From NCBI GenBank assembly GCA_043730365.1, contig JAYTKJ010000868.1, forward strand, positions 10,452-74,451: a stretch of DNA of 64,000 bases, in the 5' to 3' direction. The translations under genes and the position numbers were made by a program. Below, piece after piece: positions 41,044 through 50,197 of this stretch. The DNA is from VFZP01 sp043730365 (GTDB lineage: Bacteria > Acidobacteriota > Terriglobia > Bryobacterales > Bryobacteraceae). Positions within the stretch are counted from its first letter, which is position 1. Every line of letters starts with the position of its first letter. A model generated the notes under the pieces. The model saw nothing but the letters and a program-made list of their open reading frames with translations, was not told the DNA's origin and made no database searches.

Positions 41044-44000
41044 ATGAACTGGAACTCTATGGAGAAGACTTCGCGTTTGGGGTGGCGTCTGGCGGCGGTG
41101 TTGGTTTTGGCCATTTGGCCGGCTGCGGCGCAGGTGCCGCTGAACCTTTCACCGCAGCGGGCGCTGGGGAATCTGTCACTCAGGCAGCAATCGCAGGCGC
41201 CGAATCTGGTTGAGGGCAGGGAGCTTAACCGCCCCCTCGGCTTGGCTGTCGACGCCACGCGTCGCATCGTCTGGGTGGCCGATACCCTCAACAATCGTGT
41301 CCTGGGATGGCGCAATTCCAGCGCTTTCGAGAACGGCGCCTTCGCGGACTTCGTACTCGGCCAGCGCGACAACCTCAGCACCGATGCACAAGGGCCCGGC
41401 ACGGGGTTTTCCGGCGGCCTGTTCTTCCCCATGAGCGTTGCCGTCGACCCCACCGGCAACGTCTACGTGATGGATGCCGGTAACAACCGGGTGGTGCGCT
41501 ACCCTCGTCCCTTTGATCAACAGGATCAATTGCCGGACATGGTGATTGGCCAGCCCGATTTCCGGACGCGCGCACCCAATCAGGGCGGAATCTCCGAGAA
41601 GACCCTCAATACGAATTCCGGCAACGCCTTGTATAAGGCCGGCTTGGCCTTCGACGCCCAGAACAACCTCTGGGTGGTGGACGCGGGCAATCACCGCATT
41701 CTGCGGTTTGCCGCCGGCGTCCTGGGTGAGTCCGCCGCCAGCTTCCCTTCGTCTAACCTGGTGCTCGGACAACCTGATTTTGTCGCCAACTTCCCGCTGC
41801 CCAACGATCTTCGCTTTGAAGTTCGTGCGCGCAAAAACGGCATTCGCGAGCCGGCCGGCCTCGCCTTCGACCAGAGCGGACGCCTCTACGTGGCCGATGC
41901 TTTGAACCGCGTGCTGGTGTACCGGCCCCCGTTTGCGATTGGCATGGATGCCGCCAGGATCATGGGCATCGCTCCAAACGTCCCGGAAGGGCAGCCGCCT
42001 TTACCGCCGGTAAACGAGTATACCGTCGGTATTAGCTTTCAGGGTGGTAGTCAATCGGCAGACGCCGTTTTCACGATCGGCAATGTCGTGTTTGTCGTCG
42101 ACACTCCCGCCAGCCGGATCGTGCGTTTTGATCCCTTCGATACTTGGCCCGCCGAGAATCAGTCGTTCTCACCGCGGGCGCAAGCGGTAATCGGTCAAGA
42201 CGGCCTAATCTTGCTTCAATTGCGGAACAATCGTGGGCAACCGGAACCGAGCAATTCCTCCTTGCTCTTCCCAGGCGGAGCCGTTTTCGCCAACGGGGAG
42301 ACCTTCGTTGTGGATTCGGAGAACAATCGGATGCTGGTGTTTGGCGACCTTTCCACCGGCCCGACCGCTGCCGCCGGGGCCCCCTACAATGCCCGCCGCG
42401 TTCTGGGTCAGCTTAACTTCGCTGCCCGTTCCCCCAACCTGCTCGAGGGGCGCGAATTCAATTTCAACTTCCAAGGCGCCCAAGGTGGCGGCATCGCCAT
42501 CGATACCCGCTCCAACCCGCCGCGCCTCTACGTGGCCGACACGCTCAACCACCGTGTGCTCGGTTTTGCCGATGCCCGCAAGGTCCGCGGCGGTGACCGT
42601 GCCGACATTGTACTCGGTCAGCCCGACTTCACTCGCGCGCTCGTTAACTATCCCGCCAACGATCCTAACGTCCGCGGGGCCTCGTCCCTGTCGTCGCCTG
42701 TCGGCGTGGTCGTCGACAAGACCGGCAATGTTTGGGTCACAGACACCGGGAACAGCCGCGTCCTGCGCTTTCCCGATCCCTTCGCCAATTCCGCCGGCCA
42801 AGCCGATCTGGTGCTAGGACAAACCAGCTTCGCCTCTCGCCTGCAGGACGCCACCGCTCGTACCATGTCGGTTCCCTACGGCCTTGCCTTTAGCGTTGAC
42901 GGCTCGCTGTTCGTTTCCGACGGCGGGTTGAACCGGGTCCTGCAATTCAATCCCCCTTTCGTCAACGGAATGGCGGCGGTCCGCGCCTTCGGCCAGCCGG
43001 ATTTCATCGGGAGCGCTCCCGGCGTAGCTGAGAACCGGCTGAACGCCCCTCGGCATATCTCGTTCGATTCCGACGACAGATTGTACGTGGCCGATACCGC
43101 CAACAACCGCGTTCAGATCTTCAGCCGCGCCCCTCTGGCCGGTCCGGATCCCAAGGCGGCGTTCTCGCTGTCCCGCAGCATCAACCGGCCCTTCGGCGTG
43201 TTCGTCAGTCCGCAGACTGGCGAAATCTGGGTGGCGAATGCGGGTGCGGGGCAGGCATTGCGCTATCCCAATTTCGATCGCCTCGTATCCGGCGGCGACT
43301 CGTCGGACTATACCATCCCAGCCGCCGGGCCCTTGGCCCTGACTTTGGATCAGTTCGGCAATCTGTTCATGGCCGATCTGCGCAACCGTGTGGCCATCCA
43401 CTATCCCCGAGTCTTGATCGTAAACGGAGCCAACTACCTCTCCCGCGTCGCCCCAGGCATGGTGGCCACGCTGCAAAGCAATACTCTCAACTACTCTTTT
43501 ACCGAGCAAACCGCCATCAATCAGACCGTGCCGTTGGCTCGGGCGTTGGGCGATCTGCGAGTAATGGTGGAAGGCCAACCCGCGCCGATGTACTTCACCT
43601 CGCCGTTCCAGATCAATTTCCAGATGCCGATCACGCTGCCCACTTCGGGAAATGTTGAGCTGCAAGTGGAACAGGTATCCACCGGGCGAATCGTGGCCGC
43701 CACCGAAGTTCAGATGGACTCGGCCTCACCCGGGTTGTTCACGCTGAGCGGAACCGGCACTGGCCAATTGGCGGCACTTAACTTCGAGGACAACAACACT
43801 GTGAACGGCATCGGTGAAGGGCTCAAGGCGGTCGGGCGCGGGAAAGTGATCGTGATCTTTGCCACCGGCCAAGGTCCGATTAATGGCGCCCCTCCCGATG
43901 GCACGCCACCGTCGGCGGCTGTGAGCACCGATGTCAAACCCATCGTGGCGATTGGCGGGATTCGGCTCACCGACGCCGAAATTCTGTATTCCGGGCTCGC

Positions 44001-44154
44001 CCCCGGCTTGGTCGGCGTGTGGCAGCTCAACTTACGCGTGCCCGATCGCGTACCGCCGAACAGCCGCGCTCAGGTGGTGGTCGCGTTCCGCGATGTACCG
44101 AGCAACAATCCGCAAGTCCCCACGCAGATTGTTACTACCATTGCTGTGCAGTAG
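41044..44154 (+). CDS. NHL-repeat protein with Solibacter-type C-terminal domain (TIGR03437)
   Basis: 1,036 aa from ATG 41,044 (ATG 41,059 also possible). A signal peptide ('WRLAAVLVLAIWPAAAQ') precedes about ten NHL-type units, e.g. 'NRPLGLAVDATRRIVWVADTLNNRVLGW', 'PMSVAVDPTGNVYVMDAGNNRVVRYPRPF', 'AGLAFDAQNNLWVVDAGNHRILRF', 'RLYVADTLNHRVLGF', 'GVVVDKTGNVWVTDTGNSRVLRF'. Units often continue with '(D)IVLGQPDF'. The last ~230 residues ('VLIVNGANYLSRVAPGMVATL', 'VEGQPAPMYFTSPFQINFQMP', 'IFATGQGPINGAPPDGTPPSAAVS', 'YSGLAPGLVGVWQLNLRVP') are the domain named after Solibacter. Predicted surface binding propeller; ligand unknown. No ribosome site closer than GGAG about 11 bp upstream. Confidence 0.93.
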   Translation: MNWNSMEKTSRLGWRLAAVLVLAIWPAAAQVPLNLSPQRALGNLSLRQQSQAPNLVEGRELNRPLGLAVDATRRIVWVADTLNNRVLGWRNSSAFENGAFADFVLGQRDNLSTDAQGPGTGFSGGLFFPMSVAVDPTGNVYVMDAGNNRVVRYPRPFDQQDQLPDMVIGQPDFRTRAPNQGGISEKTLNTNSGNALYKAGLAFDAQNNLWVVDAGNHRILRFAAGVLGESAASFPSSNLVLGQPDFVANFPLPNDLRFEVRARKNGIREPAGLAFDQSGRLYVADALNRVLVYRPPFAIGMDAARIMGIAPNVPEGQPPLPPVNEYTVGISFQGGSQSADAVFTIGNVVFVVDTPASRIVRFDPFDTWPAENQSFSPRAQAVIGQDGLILLQLRNNRGQPEPSNSSLLFPGGAVFANGETFVVDSENNRMLVFGDLSTGPTAAAGAPYNARRVLGQLNFAARSPNLLEGREFNFNFQGAQGGGIAIDTRSNPPRLYVADTLNHRVLGFADARKVRGGDRADIVLGQPDFTRALVNYPANDPNVRGASSLSSPVGVVVDKTGNVWVTDTGNSRVLRFPDPFANSAGQADLVLGQTSFASRLQDATARTMSVPYGLAFSVDGSLFVSDGGLNRVLQFNPPFVNGMAAVRAFGQPDFIGSAPGVAENRLNAPRHISFDSDDRLYVADTANNRVQIFSRAPLAGPDPKAAFSLSRSINRPFGVFVSPQTGEIWVANAGAGQALRYPNFDRLVSGGDSSDYTIPAAGPLALTLDQFGNLFMADLRNRVAIHYPRVLIVNGANYLSRVAPGMVATLQSNTLNYSFTEQTAINQTVPLARALGDLRVMVEGQPAPMYFTSPFQINFQMPITLPTSGNVELQVEQVSTGRIVAATEVQMDSASPGLFTLSGTGTGQLAALNFEDNNTVNGIGEGLKAVGRGKVIVIFATGQGPINGAPPDGTPPSAAVSTDVKPIVAIGGIRLTDAEILYSGLAPGLVGVWQLNLRVPDRVPPNSRAQVVVAFRDVPSNNPQVPTQIVTTIAVQ

Positions 44155-44155
44155 G

Positions 44156-45109
44156 TTAAGGAACGAGCGGGCCGGCGGCGAGAGTCGCTGAGCCCGCCCC
44201 GTCATGAAAGCTGTACACCACGCCCGGCTGCATCGTCTGCCCGCGCACGTAACCCAGCGCCACCACCATCTCGTTCGCCGGTGAATAAACCGCCGACGTA
44301 ACTTCTCCCACTTCTTTGTCATCGAGCCACAGCTTCGTGCGTGCGGCCGGAGCCTCGTGCCCTGGTATCAGAAGCTGCACCAGTTGCCGGTTCACCTGCC
44401 CGCGTGAGCGCACCCGCTCCACGATCTCCTGACCTACGTAGCAGCCTTTGCTGAAACTAACGGCGCGGTCCACTAGCCGCGTCTCATGCGGTATCTCTCG
44501 TTCGGTGATGTCTTCGCCATAACGCGCCGTGCCGTTCTCGAGGCGAACGATGTTCCATTCCTCACGCCCGGCCCGCGCCGCTCCGGCGCCGGCAATCCAT
44601 CCCATCGCGTCTTCTCGCTCAGTCCGCGGCACAAAGAAGCGAAAACCCCGTTGACCGGTAGCCGACAACGCGGCCACGATCCACGTCCGCCATTCAACCC
44701 AATGCCCAGGTTCAGGCGCGTCAATGCCCATGCGCTCCAGCACCGCCGGCGACTGCGGCCCCTCCAAACCAATGGCGACGATGTGGCCGGTGAGGTTAGC
44801 CAGCGTCACGTCGTCCCCAATAATGTAGCGGTCCAGATGCTGATAGACGCGCTCGGCGGCCTCCGGCTCCAGATCCAGCAGCAAAGACGATGCCGTGCAA
44901 ATCACATTGACGTCCGATAGAATCTTGCCCTGGGCGTTGAGAAAGAAAGCATAACGGCAGTCGCCGGCCTGCAATTCTTCGATGTGATTAGAGGTCATGG
45001 CATGCAGCAGCCGGGCCCGGTCCTCTCCGGTGGCTTGCACGTGCCCGCGTCCGGTTAAGTCAAAGACAGCCACGCTTTCTCGAAGCGCGGAATAGGCATC
45101 GTGGTCCAT
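44156..45109 (-). CDS. ygfZ: Folate-binding YgfZ-type / GcvT-like protein
   Basis: 317 aa. The family motif 'KGCYVGQEIVERVRSRGQVNRQL' (K-G-C-Y-x-G-Q-E) is present near residue 230. The N-terminal part ('SVAVFDLTGRGHVQATGEDRARLLHAMTSNHIEELQAGDCRYAFFLNAQGKILSDVNVI') matches YgfZ/GcvT folate-binding. YgfZ acts with tetrahydrofolate in Fe-S cluster-related assembly. Stop at 44,156 is just after the NHL gene, convergent. Start ATG 45,109 is 10 bases after the small membrane protein gene on the same strand. Confidence 0.9.
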   Translation of the reverse strand: MDHDAYSALRESVAVFDLTGRGHVQATGEDRARLLHAMTSNHIEELQAGDCRYAFFLNAQGKILSDVNVICTASSLLLDLEPEAAERVYQHLDRYIIGDDVTLANLTGHIVAIGLEGPQSPAVLERMGIDAPEPGHWVEWRTWIVAALSATGQRGFRFFVPRTEREDAMGWIAGAGAARAGREEWNIVRLENGTARYGEDITEREIPHETRLVDRAVSFSKGCYVGQEIVERVRSRGQVNRQLVQLLIPGHEAPAARTKLWLDDKEVGEVTSAVYSPANEMVVALGYVRGQTMQPGVVYSFHDGAGSATLAAGPLVP

Positions 45110-45118
45110 AGCTATTTT

Positions 45119-45514
45119 TTAGCGCGAAAGGAAGCGGAGGTAGGCGGACAGCGCCAAGATGATCGCGCCGGAGATTACCAAGCCAGTCAACTGCCGCGCG
45201 CGTTTGGAGCCCGCGACCCCCGGCCGTCCCACCAGAAACGCCACCGCAAAGACGTGCAGCGCCAGCAGAAACTTGATGCCGAATATCATGTGGTACCCGC
45301 GCGGAAACGCCGGCTTGGCCAGGAAATTGTAAAGGCCGCTCACCAGCAGCCCGCCCACGGCCGCGACGAAGATTTTCGCCGTGCGGCCCACCGCTTCCGA
45401 CAACCCCGGGTCCACCAGCAGCCGCAGCGCGAAAAGCGCGCCGCCGAGCAGCGTCACGGCCGACGCAATGTGCAGCCAGCGCGACGCCAGTCCAACCAGA
45501 TCCATAAGTTCCAT
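45119..45514 (-). CDS. Small CopD-like membrane protein
   Basis: 131 aa with four clear membrane spans: 'LHIASAVTLLGGALFALRLLVDPG', 'IFVAAVGGLLVSGLYNFLA', 'MIFGIKFLLALHVFAVAFLVG' and 'LTGLVISGAIILALSAYLRF'. The size and His in span 1 ('RWLHIAS') and span 3 ('LALHVFA') are like the membrane domain of copper resistance protein CopD/YebZ, but without its other parts. No function assigned. Upstream neighbour on the same strand order is YgfZ-like, 9 bases away, so the two may be co-transcribed. Confidence 0.7.
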   Translation of the reverse strand: MELMDLVGLASRWLHIASAVTLLGGALFALRLLVDPGLSEAVGRTAKIFVAAVGGLLVSGLYNFLAKPAFPRGYHMIFGIKFLLALHVFAVAFLVGRPGVAGSKRARQLTGLVISGAIILALSAYLRFLSR

Positions 45515-45554
45515 CTCCCTTGAGTATAAGGGCCGAACGCTACAATGTGAGGAA

Positions 45555-46190
45555 ATGATTCACGAGATTCTGCCGGTGGGAATGCTCGGCTGCAACTGCT
45601 CCATCTTCGGGGATGAAGTTTCGCGCGAGGCCATCGTGGTCGATCCGGGCGATGACATCGCCTCCATCGTCGCCATCCTCGAGCGTCACCACCTGCGCGT
45701 CAAGGACATCGTCATCACTCATGCCCATATTGACCACATCGGTGGCGCCGCCAAACTCAAGGCTCTCACCGGCGCGCCCGTCCATATGAATGCGCGCGAT
45801 CAGGACCTCTACGATTCGCTGGCCATGCAGGCCGGTTGGCTGGGCATGGCCCAAGCACCCGAGCAGACCGACATCGACATACCTGCCCGTGACGGCGATA
45901 CCTTGCGTCTCGGCGCGGCGGACTTTCACGTCCTACTCACGCCAGGCCACACCCAAGGGTCTTTGTGTCTTTGGATTCCAGCGGAAAACAAGCTCGTGGC
46001 TGGCGACACGTTGTTCCGCGATTCGATCGGCCGCACCGACTTGCCCGGCGGCGACGGGAAGCAGATTCTCCGGTCGATCAAAGACAAACTGTATCCACTG
46101 CCTGACGAAGCGCTCGTGATTCCCGGCCACGGGCAGACCACTACACTGGGCCGCGAAAAACAACACAACTATTTCCTGAGAGATTTGTAA
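45555..46190 (+). CDS. MBL-fold metallohydrolase (glyoxalase II-like)
   Basis: 211 aa from ATG 45,555, with GAGG before it; the frame is open further back but without similarity. Motifs: 'VDPGDDIASIVAIL', the metal site 'THAHIDHIGG' (HxHxDH), 'LLTPGHTQGSLCLW', 'VAGDTLFRDSIGRTDLPGGD' and the final 'VIPGHGQTTTLGREKQHN'. Such enzymes hydrolyse thioesters such as S-lactoylglutathione or act on other esters; the C-terminus matches the short-form subgroup. The divergent membrane gene starts 40 bp upstream. Confidence 0.92.
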   Translation: MIHEILPVGMLGCNCSIFGDEVSREAIVVDPGDDIASIVAILERHHLRVKDIVITHAHIDHIGGAAKLKALTGAPVHMNARDQDLYDSLAMQAGWLGMAQAPEQTDIDIPARDGDTLRLGAADFHVLLTPGHTQGSLCLWIPAENKLVAGDTLFRDSIGRTDLPGGDGKQILRSIKDKLYPLPDEALVIPGHGQTTTLGREKQHNYFLRDL

Positions 46191-46199
46191 CCATAACCA

Positions 46200-47567
46200 A
46201 TGCGATTCGCCTTTCTGATCCTACTTGCGTTTCCTCTGCTCGCTGCCGAAACGGCCCTGGACCGGTACGTCCGCAAGCCGGACACCAGTTACCACTACGA
46301 CGTCGCCGGCGTGCTGCCTTGCTCCGGCGGCTGCACCGCCACGCTCCTCGACATGACGTCGCAGACTTGGCGCAAACCCGAAGAAGTAGACCGCACCGTC
46401 TGGAAGCATTGGGTGACGGTCGTCAAGCCCGCGAAAGTAACTACGTCCACCGCGCTCCTCTTCATCACCGGCGGCGCCAACGACGGTCGGCCACGGACCG
46501 CGGTGGATGCCATGATGACCATGCTCGCCAACGAATCGGGAGCCGTCGTGGCCGAACTTCGCATGGTGCCTAACCAGCCGTTGGTGTTCGCCGGAGAGAC
46601 GCGCAAGCGCACCGAAGATTCGTTCATCGCCTACACCTGGGACAAATACATGCGCGGCGGTGATGAAGAGTGGCCCGCCCGCCTGCCCATGACCAAAGCC
46701 GCCGTGAGGGCGATGGACGCCGTCACAGATTTCTGTAAGTCCGAAAAGGGCGGCGGCATCAAGGTAGACCACTACGCCGTCTCTGGCGGTTCCAAACGCG
46801 GCTGGACCACCTGGACCACCGCCGCCGTCGATAAGCGCGTCGTCGCCATCGCGCCGCTTGTGATTGACTTACTGAATCTCCAGAAGTCGTTCATCCACCA
46901 CTGGCGTGTCTATGGATTCTGGGCGCCCTCGGTCGGTGATTACACCGAAATGAAGACGATGGATTGGATGGGCACCAAGGAATACGCCAACCTGCTCAAG
47001 ATCGTCGAGCCCTACTCCTACCGCGCGCGCCTCACCATGCCCAAGTACCTGATCAACGCGGCAGGCGATCAGTTCTTCGTGCCGGACTCTTCGCAGTTTT
47101 ATTGGAATGATCTCAAGGGAGAAAAGCTCATCCGCTACGTCCCCAACACCGATCACTCACTGCGAAATTCCGATGCCGTCGAAGGGCTACTGTCCTGGTT
47201 TCAATCGATCGTCGGCGGCAAGCCGCGCCCGCGTTACTCCTGGAAGCTCGACAAAGACGGCGTCATTCGCGCCAGATCTACCGACAAGCCTATCGAGGTC
47301 AAACTCTGGCAGGCCACTAACCCGGATGCCCGCGATTTCCGGCTCGAAAAAATCAAGGCGGCTTACAAAGGCAGTGTGATCACGGCTGACGCCAAAGGCG
47401 AGTACGTGGCGCGCGTGGCCCAGCCGGATAAGGGATACACCGCCTACTTTCTCGAGTTGTCCTTCCCCGGGCCCGGCAAGTATCCCCTCAAAGTCACGAC
47501 GCAGGTAAAGGTGATCCCGGACGTTTATCCCTTTAGCCCGCCCGCGGCGAAACGGCCCGAAAAATGA
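46200..47567 (+). CDS. PhoPQ-activated pathogenicity-related (PqaA-type) exported hydrolase
   Basis: 455 aa with a Sec signal (MRFAFLILLAFPLLAAET). The alpha/beta-hydrolase core is seen in 'TSTALLFITGGANDGRP', 'AVVAELRMVPNQPLVF', the nucleophile 'YAVSGGSKRGWTTW' (GxSxG-like: SGGSKRG), 'VVAIAPLVIDLLNLQKSF', and an acid/His region 'LINAAGDQFFVPDSSQFYWNDL' and 'YVPNTDHSL' with the final His. C-terminal ~130 residues are a beta-domain. The family is named for a Salmonella PhoPQ-regulated gene; its substrate is unknown. The GNAT gene overlaps its stop by 4 bases, so this starts a compact operon with rimO. Confidence 0.9.
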   Translation: MRFAFLILLAFPLLAAETALDRYVRKPDTSYHYDVAGVLPCSGGCTATLLDMTSQTWRKPEEVDRTVWKHWVTVVKPAKVTTSTALLFITGGANDGRPRTAVDAMMTMLANESGAVVAELRMVPNQPLVFAGETRKRTEDSFIAYTWDKYMRGGDEEWPARLPMTKAAVRAMDAVTDFCKSEKGGGIKVDHYAVSGGSKRGWTTWTTAAVDKRVVAIAPLVIDLLNLQKSFIHHWRVYGFWAPSVGDYTEMKTMDWMGTKEYANLLKIVEPYSYRARLTMPKYLINAAGDQFFVPDSSQFYWNDLKGEKLIRYVPNTDHSLRNSDAVEGLLSWFQSIVGGKPRPRYSWKLDKDGVIRARSTDKPIEVKLWQATNPDARDFRLEKIKAAYKGSVITADAKGEYVARVAQPDKGYTAYFLELSFPGPGKYPLKVTTQVKVIPDVYPFSPPAAKRPEK

Positions 47568-48046
47568 CGTTCCGTTTGGCCCGCCCCGAAGACCACCCGC
47601 GCGTGCGAAGCCTGATGATCGAGGCTTTCACGCCCATCAGTTGGATGCGGCGGGTCGACGAATCCTTCGGCCCGTTCAATGGCCTGGAGTGGCGCGAGCG
47701 CTTCGGGCGTCGGGTCGACCCTCAGCTTGAGCGCGGCGTCGTGCTGGTGGGCGAAGACGAAACGGGCGCGATCGTCGCGGCCTCCACCGGCTCCTACGAC
47801 GCAGCCAGCGGCACCGGCGTCGTTGATTTCCTCGCCGTCGATCCCGCTCACCAGGCACATGGCCGCGGCCGCGCCATGCTCGATGCCATGCTGCGTCACC
47901 TCGCCACCCTCGGAGCCACCACTGCCACGCTGGAGTGCCTCTCCGACAACGAGGTTGCACTCGGCCTGTATCGCTCGCACGGTTGGGCCGAAATTGCCAC
48001 GTCCATCCGCTTTTTCCGGCGTCTGGATGGTATCCTGGAAACGTAA
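47564..48046 (+). CDS. GNAT-family N-acetyltransferase
   Basis: 160 aa. Motif A 'VVDFLAVDPAHQAHGRGRAMLDAMLRHLATLGATTATLECLSDNEVALGLYRSHGW' contains the R/Q-x-x-G-x-G/A acetyl-CoA loop ('HGRGRAML') and motif B ('NEVALGLYRSHGW'). The substrate is not determinable. The start overlaps the preceding PqaA-type gene by ATGA (47,564-47,567). It precedes rimO by 32 bp; in several bacteria a GNAT gene lies beside rimO, which may suggest a ribosomal-protein acetyltransferase. Confidence 0.85.
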   Translation: MTFRLARPEDHPRVRSLMIEAFTPISWMRRVDESFGPFNGLEWRERFGRRVDPQLERGVVLVGEDETGAIVAASTGSYDAASGTGVVDFLAVDPAHQAHGRGRAMLDAMLRHLATLGATTATLECLSDNEVALGLYRSHGWAEIATSIRFFRRLDGILET

Positions 48047-48078
48047 CGCGGCAGACTCTTCCCCCAAGGAAATCCCTT

Positions 48079-49497
48079 TTGAAAATCGGCTTTGTCAGTT
48101 TGGGCTGTCCCAAAAATCTTGTGGACACCGAGGTCATGATGGGCCAACTCACGGCTCGGGGTCATGAACTCACGCCTCAACCGGAAGAGGCCGACGTCAT
48201 TGTCGTCAACACCTGCAGCTTTATCGATCCCGCCAAGCAGGAATCGGTCGACACGATTATCGAGATGGGCAAGTTCAAACAGACCGGCAAGGCTCAGCGC
48301 CTCGTCGTGGCCGGTTGTCTGGTGGAACGCTATCGCGGCGATATCCGCCAGGATCTGCCGGAAGTGGACGCCATCGTTGGCACCAATGAAATTGAGCAGA
48401 TTGTCGCTGCCTGCGAGGGCGGGGAATCGGGCAGCGCCTCTGCCGCGCCCTACCTCTATCACGACATGACGGCGCGCGTATTCACGACCCCGCGCCATTT
48501 CACCTATCTCAAGATCGCCGAGGGCTGCGATCATCCCTGCACCTTCTGCGTGATCCCGCAATATCGCGGGGCTTTTCGTAGCCGCCGCTTTGAGTCGGTG
48601 GTGGTGGAAGCCAATCGCATGCTCCAGATGGGCGTGCGCGAGATCAATCTCATCGGGCAGGACACCACCTGCTACGGTGAAGACTTCGGGCTCAAGGGTG
48701 GCCTGGCCACCTTGCTGGCCCGCCTCGCCCAGCTTGAGTCGCCGTCGCCCTATTGGATCCGCTTCCTCTACGCCTACCCGAACCGTATCACGCAAAAGCT
48801 GCTCGACACCATCGCCGAATACCCGGCCCTGGTCAAGTATCTCGACATGCCGCTCCAGCACGCCTCCGGGCCGGTGTTGAAGCGGATGAAGCGCGGTTCC
48901 AAAGGCGAACTGTTCCTCAAGATTCTCGAGCGCGTCCGCCGCACCATCCCCGGCGTCGCCATCCGGTCCAGCTTCATCGTCGGCTTTCCGGGCGAGACTC
49001 GCGAGGATTTCGACTATCTCTGTGACTTTGTCCGCGCAGCTAAGTTTGATCGCCTCGGCGTCTTCACTTACTCCGATGAAGATACCAGTAAGAGCCACGC
49101 GCTCGATGCCAAAGTGGACGGCCGCACCATTCAAAACCGCAAGCGGAGTCTGATGGCCGTGCAGCGCAAGGTTTCCCGCGTCATGAACCGCGCCTTGGTG
49201 GGCCGTGAGTATCCGATCCTCGTCGAGGGCCCCTCGCGTGAAACGGATCTGCTCTGGGAAGGCCGCATCGAAACCCAGGCGCCCGACATTGACGGCGTTT
49301 GCTACATCAACGATGACGGCGGTCATCCGCTGCGCCCCGGTGAATTGCGCCGCGTGCGGATTACCGAAACGCATGACTATGATTTGGTGGGTGAAATCAT
49401 CGACGTGCCAGAGTCCGGGTATCGCGAACTCGCCAAGCCGGCTTTCCCGATTCTCTCCAGCCATACTTCGCTCGCGATTTCTCGCGGCGAGGTCTGA
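48079..49497 (+). CDS. rimO: Ribosomal protein uS12 methylthiotransferase RimO
   Basis: 472 aa from TTG 48,079, with AAGGA at 48,066-48,070, 8 bases upstream; 'KIGFVSLGCPKNLVDTEVMMGQL' begins right after it. First [4Fe-4S] site Cys in 'LGCPKN', 'NTCSFIDPAK' and 'VAGCLVERY'; second in the radical SAM motif 'EGCDHPCTFCVIPQYRGAFRSR' (CxxxCxxC). A C-terminal TRAM domain is present ('YPILVEGPSRETDLLWEGRIETQAPDIDGVCYIND'). RimO adds a methylthio group to Asp88 of protein S12. The earlier ATG in frame overlaps the acetyltransferase gene and is not used. Confidence 0.95.
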   Translation: MKIGFVSLGCPKNLVDTEVMMGQLTARGHELTPQPEEADVIVVNTCSFIDPAKQESVDTIIEMGKFKQTGKAQRLVVAGCLVERYRGDIRQDLPEVDAIVGTNEIEQIVAACEGGESGSASAAPYLYHDMTARVFTTPRHFTYLKIAEGCDHPCTFCVIPQYRGAFRSRRFESVVVEANRMLQMGVREINLIGQDTTCYGEDFGLKGGLATLLARLAQLESPSPYWIRFLYAYPNRITQKLLDTIAEYPALVKYLDMPLQHASGPVLKRMKRGSKGELFLKILERVRRTIPGVAIRSSFIVGFPGETREDFDYLCDFVRAAKFDRLGVFTYSDEDTSKSHALDAKVDGRTIQNRKRSLMAVQRKVSRVMNRALVGREYPILVEGPSRETDLLWEGRIETQAPDIDGVCYINDDGGHPLRPGELRRVRITETHDYDLVGEIIDVPESGYRELAKPAFPILSSHTSLAISRGEV

Positions 49498-49519
49498 CCG
49501 GGCACTACAATAATTTGCT

Positions 49520-49708
49520 ATGACCTGTCCTATCTGCAAGAAGCCCGTGCCACCCGAAGGAGAAGACAAGCCGTTCTGTGGTGAGCGCTGCCGCGTGATC
49601 GATCTGGGCAATTGGGCATCGGAGAAGTACGTCATCTCTGAGCCGATTCCCTATTCTGACGATTTCGAAATTCCCGAGCCGCCTTTGTCACCCGACGATC
49701 CGCTCTAG
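49520..49708 (+). CDS. yacG: DNA gyrase inhibitor YacG-type zinc protein
   Basis: 62 aa. The zinc ligands are 'CPICKKPV' and 'FCGERCRVIDLGNWASEKYVI', i.e. CxxC and CxxxC, typical of YacG. YacG binds GyrB and blocks gyrase. It follows rimO by 22 bp and precedes pgpA by 6 bp, in the same transcription unit. Confidence 0.9.
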   Translation: MTCPICKKPVPPEGEDKPFCGERCRVIDLGNWASEKYVISEPIPYSDDFEIPEPPLSPDDPL

Positions 49709-49714
49709 GGTTCC

Positions 49715-50182
49715 ATGCTTGATCGAATGGCGTGGCTGATCGGCACCTGGTTCGGCTGCGGACTCGCGCCCATCGCCCCCGGCACCGCCGGCTCGGCTGG
49801 CGCGTTGCTGTGCGCTGTCGCCGCCGGATACTGGCTCGGTTGGTCTCGCGGTGAACTGATCGCCGCGTCCATCGCGATCATTCCTGTCTCGGTTTGGGCG
49901 GCTGATCGGCTGGCCCGCGTGATCGGCGCCAAGGACCCGGGCCGCGTCGTAGTCGATGAAGTAGCCGGCCAATGGCTCACTTTGTGGGGCGCCACCGTCT
50001 TCAATTTCAAGAGCCTCGCTCTCGCATTCTTGTTATTCCGCCTCTTCGATATCTGGAAGCCCTTTCCGGCACGCCAACTTGAAGCGCTCCCCGGTGGCGC
50101 CGGGATCGTCGCCGATGATCTGGCGGCCGGTGTCTGGGCCGCGCTTGTGTTGTTCGCAGCCGGATGGTTCAATCTCTATTAG
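49715..50182 (+). CDS. pgpA: Phosphatidylglycerophosphatase A
   Basis: 155 aa. The membrane protein has the family motifs 'GCGLAPIAPGTAGSAGALL', 'DPGRVVVDEVAGQWLTL', 'FRLFDIWKPFPARQLEALPGGAGIVADDLAAGV' with the catalytic DEVAGQ and final D-D. It dephosphorylates phosphatidylglycerophosphate. Start: ATG 49,715, 6 bases after yacG. The order rimO-yacG-pgpA-x-cinA is compact; cinA beside pgpA is common in this phylum. Confidence 0.93.
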   Translation: MLDRMAWLIGTWFGCGLAPIAPGTAGSAGALLCAVAAGYWLGWSRGELIAASIAIIPVSVWAADRLARVIGAKDPGRVVVDEVAGQWLTLWGATVFNFKSLALAFLLFRLFDIWKPFPARQLEALPGGAGIVADDLAAGVWAALVLFAAGWFNLY

Positions 50183-50197
50183 TAGGATGGTTGTTTA

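Noticed and set aside
47896..49635. A 579-codon open frame on the (-) strand opposite rimO
   Set aside because: It runs antisense to a clearly conserved gene and its translation has no family pattern. High GC third positions create such shadows.
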